This document shows, piece by piece, positions 1 through 8,104 of a DNA stretch of 64,000 bases. The position numbers were made by a program, and so were the translations under genes. The stretch's first letter is position 1. Each line of letters starts with the position of its first letter. The notes beneath the pieces are model-generated. The model did not search any database. It saw only the letters and a program-made list of their open reading frames with translations, and had not been told where the DNA came from. Source of the DNA: Halohasta litchfieldiae (GTDB lineage: Archaea; Halobacteriota; Halobacteria; Halobacteriales; Haloferacaceae); NCBI RefSeq assembly GCF_002788215.1, contig NZ_CP024845.1, positions 1,798,001-1,862,000 of the forward strand. The letters are read 5' to 3'.

Positions 1-204
1 GTCACAACGGCCGTCGAGGAGGGGATCGAGTCAGGCTACTTCGCGGACGTCGACGCCGAAGAGATCGCGCGGTTCGTCAGCACGGCAATCAACGGCGGCC
101 ACGTTCGAATGGTCGCACTCGGCGAAGAGCCTGCGAAAACCCGCAACGTGGTCGAAGACTATCTCGAAGGGCAGTTGGACTGGAGACCGGAGGAACGCGC
201 GTGA
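1..204 (+). CDS. TetR/AcrR-family regulator, C-terminal part only
   Basis: Frame 1 is open from the window edge to the TGA at 202-204 and encodes 67 residues that look like the helical ligand-binding end of a TetR regulator (an ESGYF-DVDAEEIARF type segment, then a helix and a DYLEGQLDW end). The DNA-binding half lies outside the window. The stop overlaps the GTG start of the MATE exporter by four bases (GTGA), so the two are translationally coupled. TetR proteins commonly repress a co-transcribed exporter, and that is the likely role here. The family call rests on the C-terminal segment alone. Confidence 0.6.
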   Translation, partial: VTTAVEEGIESGYFADVDAEEIARFVSTAINGGHVRMVALGEEPAKTRNVVEDYLEGQLDWRPEERA

Positions 205-1709
205 GCTTTTTTAAAGGACAGGAGGAACTCGAACTGACAGAGGGCGGTATCCTCAAGCCGTTAGTCTACCTTTCACTGCCGATTGTGATCACGAACCTGC
301 TGCAGACCGCGTACAATCTGGCCGATACGTTCTGGCTCGGCCGCTACTCGACGGAGGCGCTGGCAGCCATCTCGTTTGGCTTCCCGATGGTGTTTCTGCT
401 CATCTCGCTTGGGATGGGGCTGTCGGTCGCAGGGAGTGTGCTGGTCGCCCAGCATACGGGGGCCGGAGAGATCGAACAGGCCGAGTACGCCGCCTCCCAG
501 ACGGTCACCTTCGCGCTTATTGGCTCGGTCATCTTGGGGGTCGGCGCCTACCCATTCATTGAGGGGTTTCTCGCGTTCCTCGGGGCCTCACCCGAGGTGT
601 TGCCGGGAGCGACCGCCTACATGGAGGTCATTGCGCTCGGCCTGCCGTTTATGTTCGGCTTTTTCGTGTTCATTGCGCTCATGCGCGGGGCCGGTGATAC
701 GATCACCCCGATGGTCGTCATGTTCGGAACCGTCGTGATCAACGTGATTCTCGATCCCTTCCTCATCTTTGGCTTCGAGGCCAACCCGCTGTTCGGGATG
801 GTCGGGCTGGCCGGGCTCCAAGCGGACCTGTTCGCCGCGACGGGGTTCACCGGTATGGGGATCGAGGGGGCAGCTATCGCGACCATCTTCTCGCGGAGTC
901 TCGCGATGGTCGTCGGTCTCGGCATCATGCTGTCGGGGAGCCGTGGGATTCAGATACATCTCGTCGACATGAAACCCGACTTCGAGTACCTCCGCAAAAT
1001 CCTCAAGATCGGGGTCCCGGCCAGCATCGAGGGGACCGGTCGTGCGCTCTCGATCAACGCACTGTTGATCGTCGTCGGGCTGTTTTCGACCTCGGTCGTC
1101 GCAGCATTCGGGATCGGAACCCGAGTGCTGTCGGTCATCTTCCTGCCAGCAATCGCCGTTGCCCGCGGTGTGGAGACGATGTCGGGCCAAAACATCGGGG
1201 CGGGTAACTACGACCGCGCCGAGACGGCAAACTACCTCGCAGCCAAAGGGCTGTTCGTCATTCTCGGGGTCGTCGGTGTACTCATCTTCCTCGTTCCGAC
1301 ACCCATCGTCGGTGTGTTTACCAACGATCCTGCTGTTATTGAGGAAGGGACCACCCTCCTCCGGTACGTCTCGCTGTCGTTCGGGTTTACTGGTATTATG
1401 CGGGCGTTCGTCGGTGGGTTCCGCGGGGCGGGCAAGACGCTCGTCGCTGCGGCGATCTCGATTCTGACACTCGCCGGGATCCGACTGCCGGTGGCCTACA
1501 TCGCCTCGCAGTTCCGGCTGCCGATTCCCTACGCCGATCTGGTCTTCGGCGTACGTGGGATCTGGACCGCGTTTTTCGTCTCGAACGTTGCCGGAGCGGT
1601 GATCGCGTGGCTCTGGTTCCGGCGCGGAACGTGGCGCGAAAGCGACGTTCGGGGCACGGGTGGACCAACAGTGGAACCCGATGTCGACGCCTCGGCTGGC
1701 GACGACTAA
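201..1709 (+). CDS. MATE family multidrug/sodium exporter
   Basis: This 502-residue polytopic membrane protein has about 12 hydrophobic segments in two similar halves, as in NorM/DinF-type MATE exporters. Family-like features are the PLVYLSLPIVITNLLQ start, the YNLADTFWLG segment in the first helix pair, and a repeat of this pattern near residue 270 (ILKIGVPASIEG). The length is normal for the family. MATE proteins export cationic drugs and metabolites using Na+ or H+ gradients across the cytoplasmic membrane. The GTG start overlaps the end of the upstream TetR gene, so it probably sits in a regulator-exporter operon. The acidic tail (about 20 residues) is typical of halophiles. The substrate cannot be inferred. 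Confidence 0.93.
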   Translation: MSFFKGQEELELTEGGILKPLVYLSLPIVITNLLQTAYNLADTFWLGRYSTEALAAISFGFPMVFLLISLGMGLSVAGSVLVAQHTGAGEIEQAEYAASQTVTFALIGSVILGVGAYPFIEGFLAFLGASPEVLPGATAYMEVIALGLPFMFGFFVFIALMRGAGDTITPMVVMFGTVVINVILDPFLIFGFEANPLFGMVGLAGLQADLFAATGFTGMGIEGAAIATIFSRSLAMVVGLGIMLSGSRGIQIHLVDMKPDFEYLRKILKIGVPASIEGTGRALSINALLIVVGLFSTSVVAAFGIGTRVLSVIFLPAIAVARGVETMSGQNIGAGNYDRAETANYLAAKGLFVILGVVGVLIFLVPTPIVGVFTNDPAVIEEGTTLLRYVSLSFGFTGIMRAFVGGFRGAGKTLVAAAISILTLAGIRLPVAYIASQFRLPIPYADLVFGVRGIWTAFFVSNVAGAVIAWLWFRRGTWRESDVRGTGGPTVEPDVDASAGDD

Positions 1710-1804
1710 TCGAGCGTATCGAGACCAACCATGGCATGTGGGAGCCACACATGCAAAGCGGGATCACGCAACCGTTTTGTAGGAGACCCCAAATAGAGGA
1801 ACTA

Positions 1805-2003
1805 ATGGCAGTTAGTCGTCGACCGAGTTCGCTTCTTACCCAAGAGCGGCGGCGACGGTGCCAGCGGGCACCCCGGCGACTACCGCGAGCGGGGCGGCCA
1901 TACGTGGCCGACCTCGCCTCGTTTTGACGACCGGGCCGACGATTTCGGTCCGATCGTTGTCTGTTTTCTTCCCTGACTCCCTGTTTTCAGGCGCGTAGCC
2001 TGC
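1805..2003 (+). other. Structured, arginine-rich leader candidate upstream of argG
   Basis: The 361-base gap between the MATE gene and argG holds a 40-codon ORF at 1805-1927 (MAVSRRPSSLLTQERRRRCQ at the start, 11 Arg of 40). Within and after it are several strong inverted repeats: GGTGCC/GGCACC (1857-1872), CGGCCA-TACG-TGGCCG (1895-1910) enclosed by GCGAG/CTCGC, two mutually exclusive hairpins at 1933-1951 and 1937-1959, the latter followed by a T-rich tract (1960-1970), and CAGGC/GCCTG (1988-2002). This layout resembles an attenuator. However, argG appears to have its own TATA box near 2037-2044, and Arg-rich chance ORFs are common in GC-rich DNA. It could be a leader peptide, a small RNA or chance structure. 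Confidence 0.3.
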
Positions 2004-2070
2004 TGTATACCGCTATTTTCAAAAAATTAAAGCGCTGAATTTAAGGCCCCTAACTCATACAGTGTAGGTA

Positions 2071-3297
2071 ATGACAAAACGCGTGGCACTGGCGTTCAGT
2101 GGCGGTCTGGATACGACCGTCTGTGTGCCGGTTCTCGAAGAGGAGTACGGGTATGACGAAGTAATCGGCGTCACCGTCGACGTCGGCCAGCCGGCAGAAG
2201 AGTTCGAAGAGGCCCGAGAGACCGCCGAGGCGCTCGATCTCGAACACCACGTCGTCGAGGCAAAAGAGGAGTTCGTCGACCTCTGTTTCGATGCCGTTCG
2301 TGCGAATGCGGACTATCAGGGCTACCCACTCGGCACCGCACTCGCCCGCCCCGTGATCGCTAAGGCGATTCTCCGCGTCGCCCAGGAGGAAGGCTGCGAC
2401 GGGATCGCCCACGGCTGCACAGGGAAGGGCAACGACCAGCTCCGATTCGAGGCCGTCTGGCGCGCCTCCGATCTGGAAGTCATCGCGCCCGTCCGCGAGA
2501 TGGGAATGACCCGCGATTGGGAGATCGAGTACGCCGCCGAGCGTAACCTCCCCGTGCAGGCTGGCAACGAGGGCACGTGGTCTATCGACACCAACCTCTG
2601 GAGCCGATCCATCGAGGGCGGCGACCTCGAAGAACCCGACTACGTCCCCGGCGAGGAGATCTACAACTGGACCACCGCGCCGAGCGGCGAGACGGAGGAG
2701 ATCGAAATCGAGTTCGAAAACGGGTATCCGGTCGCGCTCAACGGCGAGGCGAAGGACCCCATCGAACTCACCGAGGAACTCAACGAACTCGCTGGCTCCT
2801 ACGGCGTCGGTCGGACCGACATGATGGAAGACCGTATGCTCGGCCTGAAGGTCCGCGAGAACTACGAGCACCCCGCCGCGACGACCCTCCTGAATGCCCA
2901 CGAAGGTCTCGAAGCGCTCGTCCTCACCAAAGAGGAACGCGACTTCAAGCGACAAGTCGACGACGAGTGGAGCCAGAAAGGCTACGAGGGCCTCGTGGAT
3001 GGTCCCCTTGTCGCCGCACTCGAAGGCTTCATCGAGGAGACCCAAACGAAGGTCACCGGCTCGGTGACGATCCGATTTGAGGGTGGCCAAGCACGCGTCG
3101 TCGGCCGCGACAGCGACTACGCAGTGTACTCCGCCGATGCAGCCTCGTTCAACACCGAGACAGTCGGCAAGATCACCCAAGAGGACGCGACTGGTGTTGC
3201 CAAATACCACGGCTATCAGGACCGCATTGCGGCCCAAGCGAAGAAGGCCGCCGAAGCCAAGAAACAGGTGTCGACTGACGGCGGCGACGAGGAGTAA
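2071..3297 (+). CDS. argG: Argininosuccinate synthase
   Basis: This enzyme joins citrulline and aspartate using ATP to give argininosuccinate, the penultimate step of arginine synthesis in the cytoplasm. The 408-residue protein begins with the PP-loop FSGGLDTTVCVPVL (residues 9-22) that binds ATP, and has the GCTGKGNDQLRFE segment (about residues 115-127) of the family. Its length is normal. A TATA-like GAATTTAA at 2037-2044 about 28 bases before the ATG suggests a leaderless transcript. It is followed two bases later by argH, so the two form an operon that feeds from ornithine carbamoyltransferase at the end of the same cluster. Confidence 0.97.
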   Translation: MTKRVALAFSGGLDTTVCVPVLEEEYGYDEVIGVTVDVGQPAEEFEEARETAEALDLEHHVVEAKEEFVDLCFDAVRANADYQGYPLGTALARPVIAKAILRVAQEEGCDGIAHGCTGKGNDQLRFEAVWRASDLEVIAPVREMGMTRDWEIEYAAERNLPVQAGNEGTWSIDTNLWSRSIEGGDLEEPDYVPGEEIYNWTTAPSGETEEIEIEFENGYPVALNGEAKDPIELTEELNELAGSYGVGRTDMMEDRMLGLKVRENYEHPAATTLLNAHEGLEALVLTKEERDFKRQVDDEWSQKGYEGLVDGPLVAALEGFIEETQTKVTGSVTIRFEGGQARVVGRDSDYAVYSADAASFNTETVGKITQEDATGVAKYHGYQDRIAAQAKKAAEAKKQVSTDGGDEE

Positions 3298-3299
3298 GT

Positions 3300-4781
3300 A
3301 TGACAGGAGACTCGACAGCAGGCGAGGACGAAACAGTCGTTCGCCGGGACCGCTTCAGCGGCGGCCCAGCCCGCGAATTCCTGTCGAGTCTCGCTGGCGA
3401 CAGCCGGATTTTTGCGGCTGATTTGGCGGTCGACCAGGCACACGTCGTGATGCTCACCGAACAGAGGATCATCAGCGACGAGGAGGCGGGTGACATTCTC
3501 AGCGCACTCGCGGCTGTCGAGACGGCAGGCCACAGTGAACTCCCTGACGGCGAGGATGTTCACGAGGCCATCGAATCGGCAGTCATCGACCGTGTCGGCC
3601 CCGATGGCGGCAAGATGCACACCGCCCGGAGCCGTAACGACGAGGTGGCCGCCTGTATTCGCTACCGACTCCGCGAGGATCTCTTAGAGGCCGCCGAAAC
3701 GACCCTTGCGCTGCGCGAGGCACTGATCGAAGCGGCGGCTGAGCACACAGAAACCCTGATGCCCGGCTACACACATCTCCAGCCCGCCCAGCCGATTACG
3801 GTGGGCCACTTCCTCATGTCGTATGCGTCGACAGTTGCCCGTGATACGGCGCGCCTGCTGGATGCCTACGACCGAACCAATGAATCACCACTGGGCGGCG
3901 CGGCCTTCGCGGGCACACCGTTCGATATCGACCGCGAGCGCACAGCCGAGTTGCTCGGCTTCGACAGTGTGGTCGACAACTCGATGGACGCCTCCTCGGC
4001 ACGGGACTTCCTCGCCGAGGCAACAAGCGCGCTGGCGATTCACGCCACAACGCTGTCGGGGCTGGCCGAGGACATCATCATCTTCGCCAACAAGGGCTTT
4101 CTCGATCTGTCGGACGACTACAGTTCGACCTCGTCGATCATGCCCCAAAAGAAAAATCCCGACACGCTGGAACTGACTCGCGCGGTCGCTGGCGATGCGA
4201 CCGGCGAACTCACTGGACTGCTGACGACGCTCAAAGGGTTGCCGAGAGCCTACAACCGTGATCTCCAGCGCGCCCATCCGCATACGTTTCGGGCGGTCGA
4301 CGCCGTCGTCGAAGCCTCGTCGGTCGCAGCGGGCGCAGTCGCCACGGCGACGTGGAACGAAGAGCGACTGGCCGCCGAGGCCGGAGCAGGCTTCTCGACG
4401 GCGACCGGAATTGCGGATCTGCTGGCGATGGCCGGACTCCCGTTCCGGACTGCCCACGAAGTCGTCGCGCTGGCTGCCGAGGAGTCCGAACAGGAAAACA
4501 CAGCAGTCTCAGCCGCAATACTTGACGCAGCCGCCGAGGAAGTACTCGGTGACTCGCTGTTCGAGTTCGTGAGCGAGGAGGCTGTCACCGAGGCACTCGA
4601 TCCGGCCCAGAGCGTCGACAGCCGAGATTCACAGGGCGGCCCGGCTCCCGAGGCTGTCGAAGCGACCATCGCGGGCGCACGCGAGACGTTGGCGGTCGAC
4701 AGCGAGAGACTGGCTGACGAACGCGAGGCACTGGCAGCCGCCGAATCAGAGCTGGCCTCGGAGGTCGACGACTATGTGTAG
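3300..4781 (+). CDS. argH: Argininosuccinate lyase
   Basis: It cleaves argininosuccinate to arginine and fumarate, the last step of the pathway. The 493-residue protein belongs to the fumarase/aspartase superfamily: the N-terminal RFSGGPAREFLSSL motif, the HTARSRNDEVA segment (about 105-115), the TLMPGYTHLQPAQP segment (about 145-158), and the catalytic loop SSIMPQKKNPDTLE (about 278-291). It starts two bases after argG ends, so the pair is co-transcribed. It is slightly longer than bacterial ArgH, with an acidic insertion near residues 430-455. Confidence 0.97.
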   Translation: MTGDSTAGEDETVVRRDRFSGGPAREFLSSLAGDSRIFAADLAVDQAHVVMLTEQRIISDEEAGDILSALAAVETAGHSELPDGEDVHEAIESAVIDRVGPDGGKMHTARSRNDEVAACIRYRLREDLLEAAETTLALREALIEAAAEHTETLMPGYTHLQPAQPITVGHFLMSYASTVARDTARLLDAYDRTNESPLGGAAFAGTPFDIDRERTAELLGFDSVVDNSMDASSARDFLAEATSALAIHATTLSGLAEDIIIFANKGFLDLSDDYSSTSSIMPQKKNPDTLELTRAVAGDATGELTGLLTTLKGLPRAYNRDLQRAHPHTFRAVDAVVEASSVAAGAVATATWNEERLAAEAGAGFSTATGIADLLAMAGLPFRTAHEVVALAAEESEQENTAVSAAILDAAAEEVLGDSLFEFVSEEAVTEALDPAQSVDSRDSQGGPAPEAVEATIAGARETLAVDSERLADEREALAAAESELASEVDDYV

Positions 4782-4791
4782 ACTCCGGCGA

Positions 4792-4838
4792 CCCCCTCTG
4801 GGGGCAACATACCGCCATGAAATTCGGCCGTGAATTTC
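4792..4838. promoter_or_regulatory. Inverted repeats between argH and argW
   Basis: Two small perfect inverted repeats lie just after argH: CCCCC-TCT-GGGGG at 4792-4804 and GAAATTC-GGCCGT-GAATTTC at 4819-4838. No clear T run follows. They could end the argGH transcript or bind a regulator of the argW operon, whose TATA-like TTTAAGTATA is near 4917-4926. No function is demonstrated. Confidence 0.3.
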
Positions 4839-4951
4839 TACGATGCGCTGAAACGCAATAAACTGCCCTGAGTGGTTACTCCGTCTTTTGTAAATTTTCA
4901 GACAAGTTCGATGTGTTTAAGTATATAGGTTGGCAACGATTGGGTACATAC

Positions 4952-5122
4952 ATGAGCGACGCAGAATGCCCGGAGTGTGGGGCTGAGGTTTCCCTGCACG
5001 ACGACCTCGAAGTAGGAGAGATCATCGACTGTGGAACCTGTGGCGCGGAACTCGAAGTCATTTCGGCCGACCCACCGGTTCTCGAAACGGCTCCGGAACT
5101 CGAAGAGGACTGGGGCGAGTAA
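4952..5122 (+). CDS. argW: LysW/ArgW-type amino-group carrier protein
   Basis: This tiny 56-residue acidic protein carries the growing amino acid in the carrier-based arginine route. Glutamate is attached to the gamma-carboxyl of its C-terminal glutamate, and all later intermediates stay bound to it until ornithine is released. The sequence shows a zinc-ribbon (CPECG at residues 6-10, CGTCG later) and the defining C-terminal EDWGE. An upstream in-frame ATG at 4913 exists, but the ATG at 4952 fits the family length and sits about 28 bases after a TATA-like TTTAAGTATA. It is the first gene of the argWXCBDEF run. Because haloarchaea generally make lysine by the diaminopimelate route, the carrier most likely serves arginine only; that is inference. 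Confidence 0.93.
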   Translation: MSDAECPECGAEVSLHDDLEVGEIIDCGTCGAELEVISADPPVLETAPELEEDWGE

Positions 5123-5180
5123 GTTTGGCAGCGACGACCGCAGCCGCGGTGGCGTTTTCACGCCATAACGTGACAAAACT

Positions 5181-6065
5181 ATGAAAGTCGGAATTCTGTA
5201 TTCGCGGATTCGCAAAGACGAGAAGCTCCTGCTGGGTGAGCTGCGGGAGCGGGACCACGAGATCGAAAAGATCGACGTCCGAAAGCATCAGTTCGGACTC
5301 GATGGGACGACAGCCGACGTCGAGGACTGCGACATTGTCGTCGACCGTTGTCTCTCAACGAGCCGGTCGCTGTATGCGACCCGGTTTATCGACCACTACG
5401 GGGTTCCGGTCGTCAACAGCCCCGAGACTGCCGACATCTGTGCCGACAAGGCCAAAAACAGTCTCGCGCTCGATGCGGCTGGCGTGCCGACACCAGAGAC
5501 GAAGGTCGCCTTTACAACTGACACCGCGATGGAAGCCATCGAGGAGTTCGGCTATCCCTGCGTCTTGAAGCCGGTCGTCGGCTCGTGGGGTCGACTGATG
5601 GCGAAAATCGACTCCAAGAGCGCCGCCGAGGCGATTTTGGAACACAAGAAAGTCTTGGGCCACTACGAGCACAAGGTATTCTACATTCAGGAGTTCGTCG
5701 ACAAGCCGGGACGCGATATTCGCGTCTTGGCGGTCGACGGCGAGCCGATTGCCGCGATGACCAGAACTTCGGACCACTGGCTGACCAACGCCGCCAAAGG
5801 TGGCGAAACCGACGACTTCGCGCTTGACGACAAAGCGCTCGAACTCGTCGAGAAGGCCAGCGACGCAGTTGGTGGCGGCCTGCTCGGCGTCGACCTGATG
5901 GAGGTCGGCGGCGAGAAAAGCGGCGAGTACACCGTCCACGAGATCAACCACAACGTCGAGTTCAAAGCCCTCGATAGCTGTGTCGACATCGACGTTCCGG
6001 CCGCCGTGGTCGACTGGTTGGAATCGAAAGCCAGTAACCAGACTGACGAAATTACGACTACATGA
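5181..6065 (+). CDS. argX: Glutamate--carrier ligase (ATP-grasp, LysX/ArgX type)
   Basis: It ligates glutamate to the C-terminal glutamate of the carrier protein using ATP, so protecting the amino group. The 294-residue protein has an ATP-grasp fold: the KPVVGSWGRLMAKI ATP-binding segment (about residues 134-147), the QEFVDKPGRDIRVLAVDG segment (about 171-188) and the metal-binding HEINHNVEF (about 258-266). It follows argW by 58 bases and its stop overlaps the argC start (ATGA). LysX uses aminoadipate and ArgX uses glutamate. The choice here comes from the all-arginine gene context, not from a diagnostic residue. Confidence 0.9.
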   Translation: MKVGILYSRIRKDEKLLLGELRERDHEIEKIDVRKHQFGLDGTTADVEDCDIVVDRCLSTSRSLYATRFIDHYGVPVVNSPETADICADKAKNSLALDAAGVPTPETKVAFTTDTAMEAIEEFGYPCVLKPVVGSWGRLMAKIDSKSAAEAILEHKKVLGHYEHKVFYIQEFVDKPGRDIRVLAVDGEPIAAMTRTSDHWLTNAAKGGETDDFALDDKALELVEKASDAVGGGLLGVDLMEVGGEKSGEYTVHEINHNVEFKALDSCVDIDVPAAVVDWLESKASNQTDEITTT

Positions 6066-7132
6066 GCAGTGGAAACGACGCCGGGGCGAGCGGGGAAACC
6101 TACACCGCGAGCGTCATCGGCGGCACCGGATTTACTGGCGGCGAACTACTCCGCCTGCTTGCAGGCCACCCGAACTTCGAAGTCGCACAGGCCACGAGTC
6201 GGTCGAAGGCGAACAAGACAGTCGGTCACTCACATCCCAACCTTCGTGAGTTGGATCTCCGATTTAGCTCGCCCGACGACCTGGAGTCGGTCGACGTGCT
6301 GTTCGCAGCGACGCCCCACGGCGTTTCGATGGAGCAGATCGACACCTTCGAAGAACACGCCGACACGGTCGTCGACCTCTCGGCGGACTTCCGCTTAAAT
6401 ACGGCCGAACAGTACGAGGAGTGGTACGACGGCCACAGTGCGCCCGAATACCTCGATAAAAGCGTCTATGCCCTGCCAGAACTGACTCGCGACGAGTTGC
6501 CCGGTGCGGAGCTGATTGCGAGCGGTGGCTGTAATGCCACGTCGACGATTCTCGGCCTCAAACCGATGTTCGATGCTGGGATTCTCGACGGGAGCGAGGA
6601 TATCGTGGTCGACGTCAAAGTCGGCTCCTCGGAGGGTGGCGCAGGCGGCGGAGCCGCATCCAGCCATCCCGAACGCTCTGGCATCGTTCGCCCGTACGCA
6701 CCGATTTCCCACCGCCACGAGGCCGAAATCGAGCAGTTCCTCGGTGTCTCGGTGTCCTTTACGGTGCACGCGGTCGACATGATCCGTGGCTCGTCGGCGA
6801 CCTGCCACGTGTTCCCCGGCCAGCCCGTTTCAAAGGGTGACCTCTGGAAAGCCTACCGCGGGAGCTACGAGGACGAGCCGTTCATGCGGCTGGTCTCTGG
6901 CGGCAGCGGTGTCTACCGCTACCCCGAGCCGAAGGCGGTCGCCGGAACCAACATCGGTGAGGTCGGCTTCGATCTCGACGCCTCGAACAAGCGCATCGTC
7001 GCCTTCTCTGCAATTGATAATATGATGAAGGGCTCGGCCGGGCAGGCGATCCACGGCACCAACATTGCGCTCGGCCTCGACGAAACAGCAGGCCTCGACT
7101 TCGCAGGTCTGCACCCGGTAGGCGCTCCCTAA
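6062..7132 (+). CDS. argC: Carrier-bound gamma-glutamyl-phosphate reductase (ArgC/LysY)
   Basis: It reduces the carrier-bound glutamyl phosphate to the semialdehyde with NADPH. The 356-residue protein starts with a nucleotide-binding GGTGFTGGELLRLL (about residues 20-33) and contains the active-site cysteine in ASGGCNATST (about residues 155-164), both hallmarks of N-acetyl-gamma-glutamyl-phosphate reductases. Its ATG overlaps the end of argX by four bases, and argB follows after 24 bases, so all are in one operon. In this carrier-type cluster the substrate should be the ArgW adduct rather than free N-acetylglutamate. Confidence 0.95.
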   Translation: MSSGNDAGASGETYTASVIGGTGFTGGELLRLLAGHPNFEVAQATSRSKANKTVGHSHPNLRELDLRFSSPDDLESVDVLFAATPHGVSMEQIDTFEEHADTVVDLSADFRLNTAEQYEEWYDGHSAPEYLDKSVYALPELTRDELPGAELIASGGCNATSTILGLKPMFDAGILDGSEDIVVDVKVGSSEGGAGGGAASSHPERSGIVRPYAPISHRHEAEIEQFLGVSVSFTVHAVDMIRGSSATCHVFPGQPVSKGDLWKAYRGSYEDEPFMRLVSGGSGVYRYPEPKAVAGTNIGEVGFDLDASNKRIVAFSAIDNMMKGSAGQAIHGTNIALGLDETAGLDFAGLHPVGAP

Positions 7133-7156
7133 CGCCGCCGAAGACGAGTTATTACT

Positions 7157-8104
7157 ATGACCGGATACGACACGACAGATTCGATTGAATCGGCCGCCCA
7201 CCGGGCGAACCAGCTTCTCGCGGACGGTGGCACTCGGCCACCGGTCGTGGTGAAAATCGGCGGTGCGAAAGCCGTCGACCCCGAAGGCGCAGTGAGCGAC
7301 ATCGCCTCGCTCGTCGCGGATGGACGTGATGTAGTCGTCGTCCACGGCGGGTCGACCGCCGTCGACGAGACGCTCGAACGCATGGACATCGAGCCGACCT
7401 ATGTCGAAACACCCGGCGGTGTCACTGGTCGCTTTACTGACGAGGAGACTATCGAAGTCTTCGAGATGGTGATGGCCGGCAAACTCAACACCGAACTGAC
7501 AACGCTGTTTCGGAACGCTGGCGTCGACGCACTCGGCCTCTCGGGTGTCGACGGTGGCCTGCTGACTGGCCCCCGGAAATCGGCGGTTCGCGTGCTTGAA
7601 GACGGCAAAAAGAAGATCAAGCGCGGCGACCACTCCGGCAAGATCACCGACGTTAACGACGACCTACTGGCCGATTTGTTGGCCGATAGCTATACGCCAG
7701 TCGTGAGCGTCCCGATGCTTGGCGAGAACAAGGATGGGTCGGTGACCCCGGTCAACGCGGATGCCGACCGCTCGGCGGCAGCGATTGCGGGCGCACTCGG
7801 CGGAGAGCTTATTATGTTGACTGACGTGACCGGAATTTACGCAGACCCCGAGGACCCGGAGACGCTGATCGAATCGGCCTCAACAGCCGAGGAGTTGGAT
7901 GCAGTCAAAACGGCCGCAGAAGGATTTATGACAAAGAAAGTGATGGCAGCGACCGAGGCACTGGAGGGCGGCGCACCAGCAGTGTACGTCGCGGATGCGA
8001 ACAGCGACAACCCAGTAACCGATGCGCTCGGTGGCACCGGAACGACGATCCACCGGAGTGTGCTGGATGCTGACGAAGACGGGCCAGCGGAGGTCGACCA
8101 ATGA
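7157..8104 (+). CDS. argB: Carrier-bound acetylglutamate/aminoadipate-type kinase (ArgB/LysZ)
   Basis: This amino-acid kinase phosphorylates the distal carboxyl of the carrier-bound glutamate using ATP. In 315 residues it shows VVKIGGAKAVD near residue 30, VVVHGGSTAVDETL near 60, LTDVTGIYADP near 220 and the KKVMAATEAL segment before the end. The order argC-argB-argD with four-base or shorter spacing is the usual order of this cluster. The stop overlaps the argD ATG (ATGA). An N-terminal extension of about 20 residues precedes the kinase fold, as often seen in haloarchaea. Confidence 0.95.
   Translation: MTGYDTTDSIESAAHRANQLLADGGTRPPVVVKIGGAKAVDPEGAVSDIASLVADGRDVVVVHGGSTAVDETLERMDIEPTYVETPGGVTGRFTDEETIEVFEMVMAGKLNTELTTLFRNAGVDALGLSGVDGGLLTGPRKSAVRVLEDGKKKIKRGDHSGKITDVNDDLLADLLADSYTPVVSVPMLGENKDGSVTPVNADADRSAAAIAGALGGELIMLTDVTGIYADPEDPETLIESASTAEELDAVKTAAEGFMTKKVMAATEALEGGAPAVYVADANSDNPVTDALGGTGTTIHRSVLDADEDGPAEVDQ

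Noticed and set aside
588-1748. Long minus-strand frame over the MATE gene
   Set aside because: It is the shadow of the exporter: composition is Arg/Asp/His-rich with no domain, and the plus-strand protein is clearly real.
2050-3237. 395-codon minus-strand frame over argG
   Set aside because: It overlaps argG completely. argG has all family motifs; the antisense reading has none.
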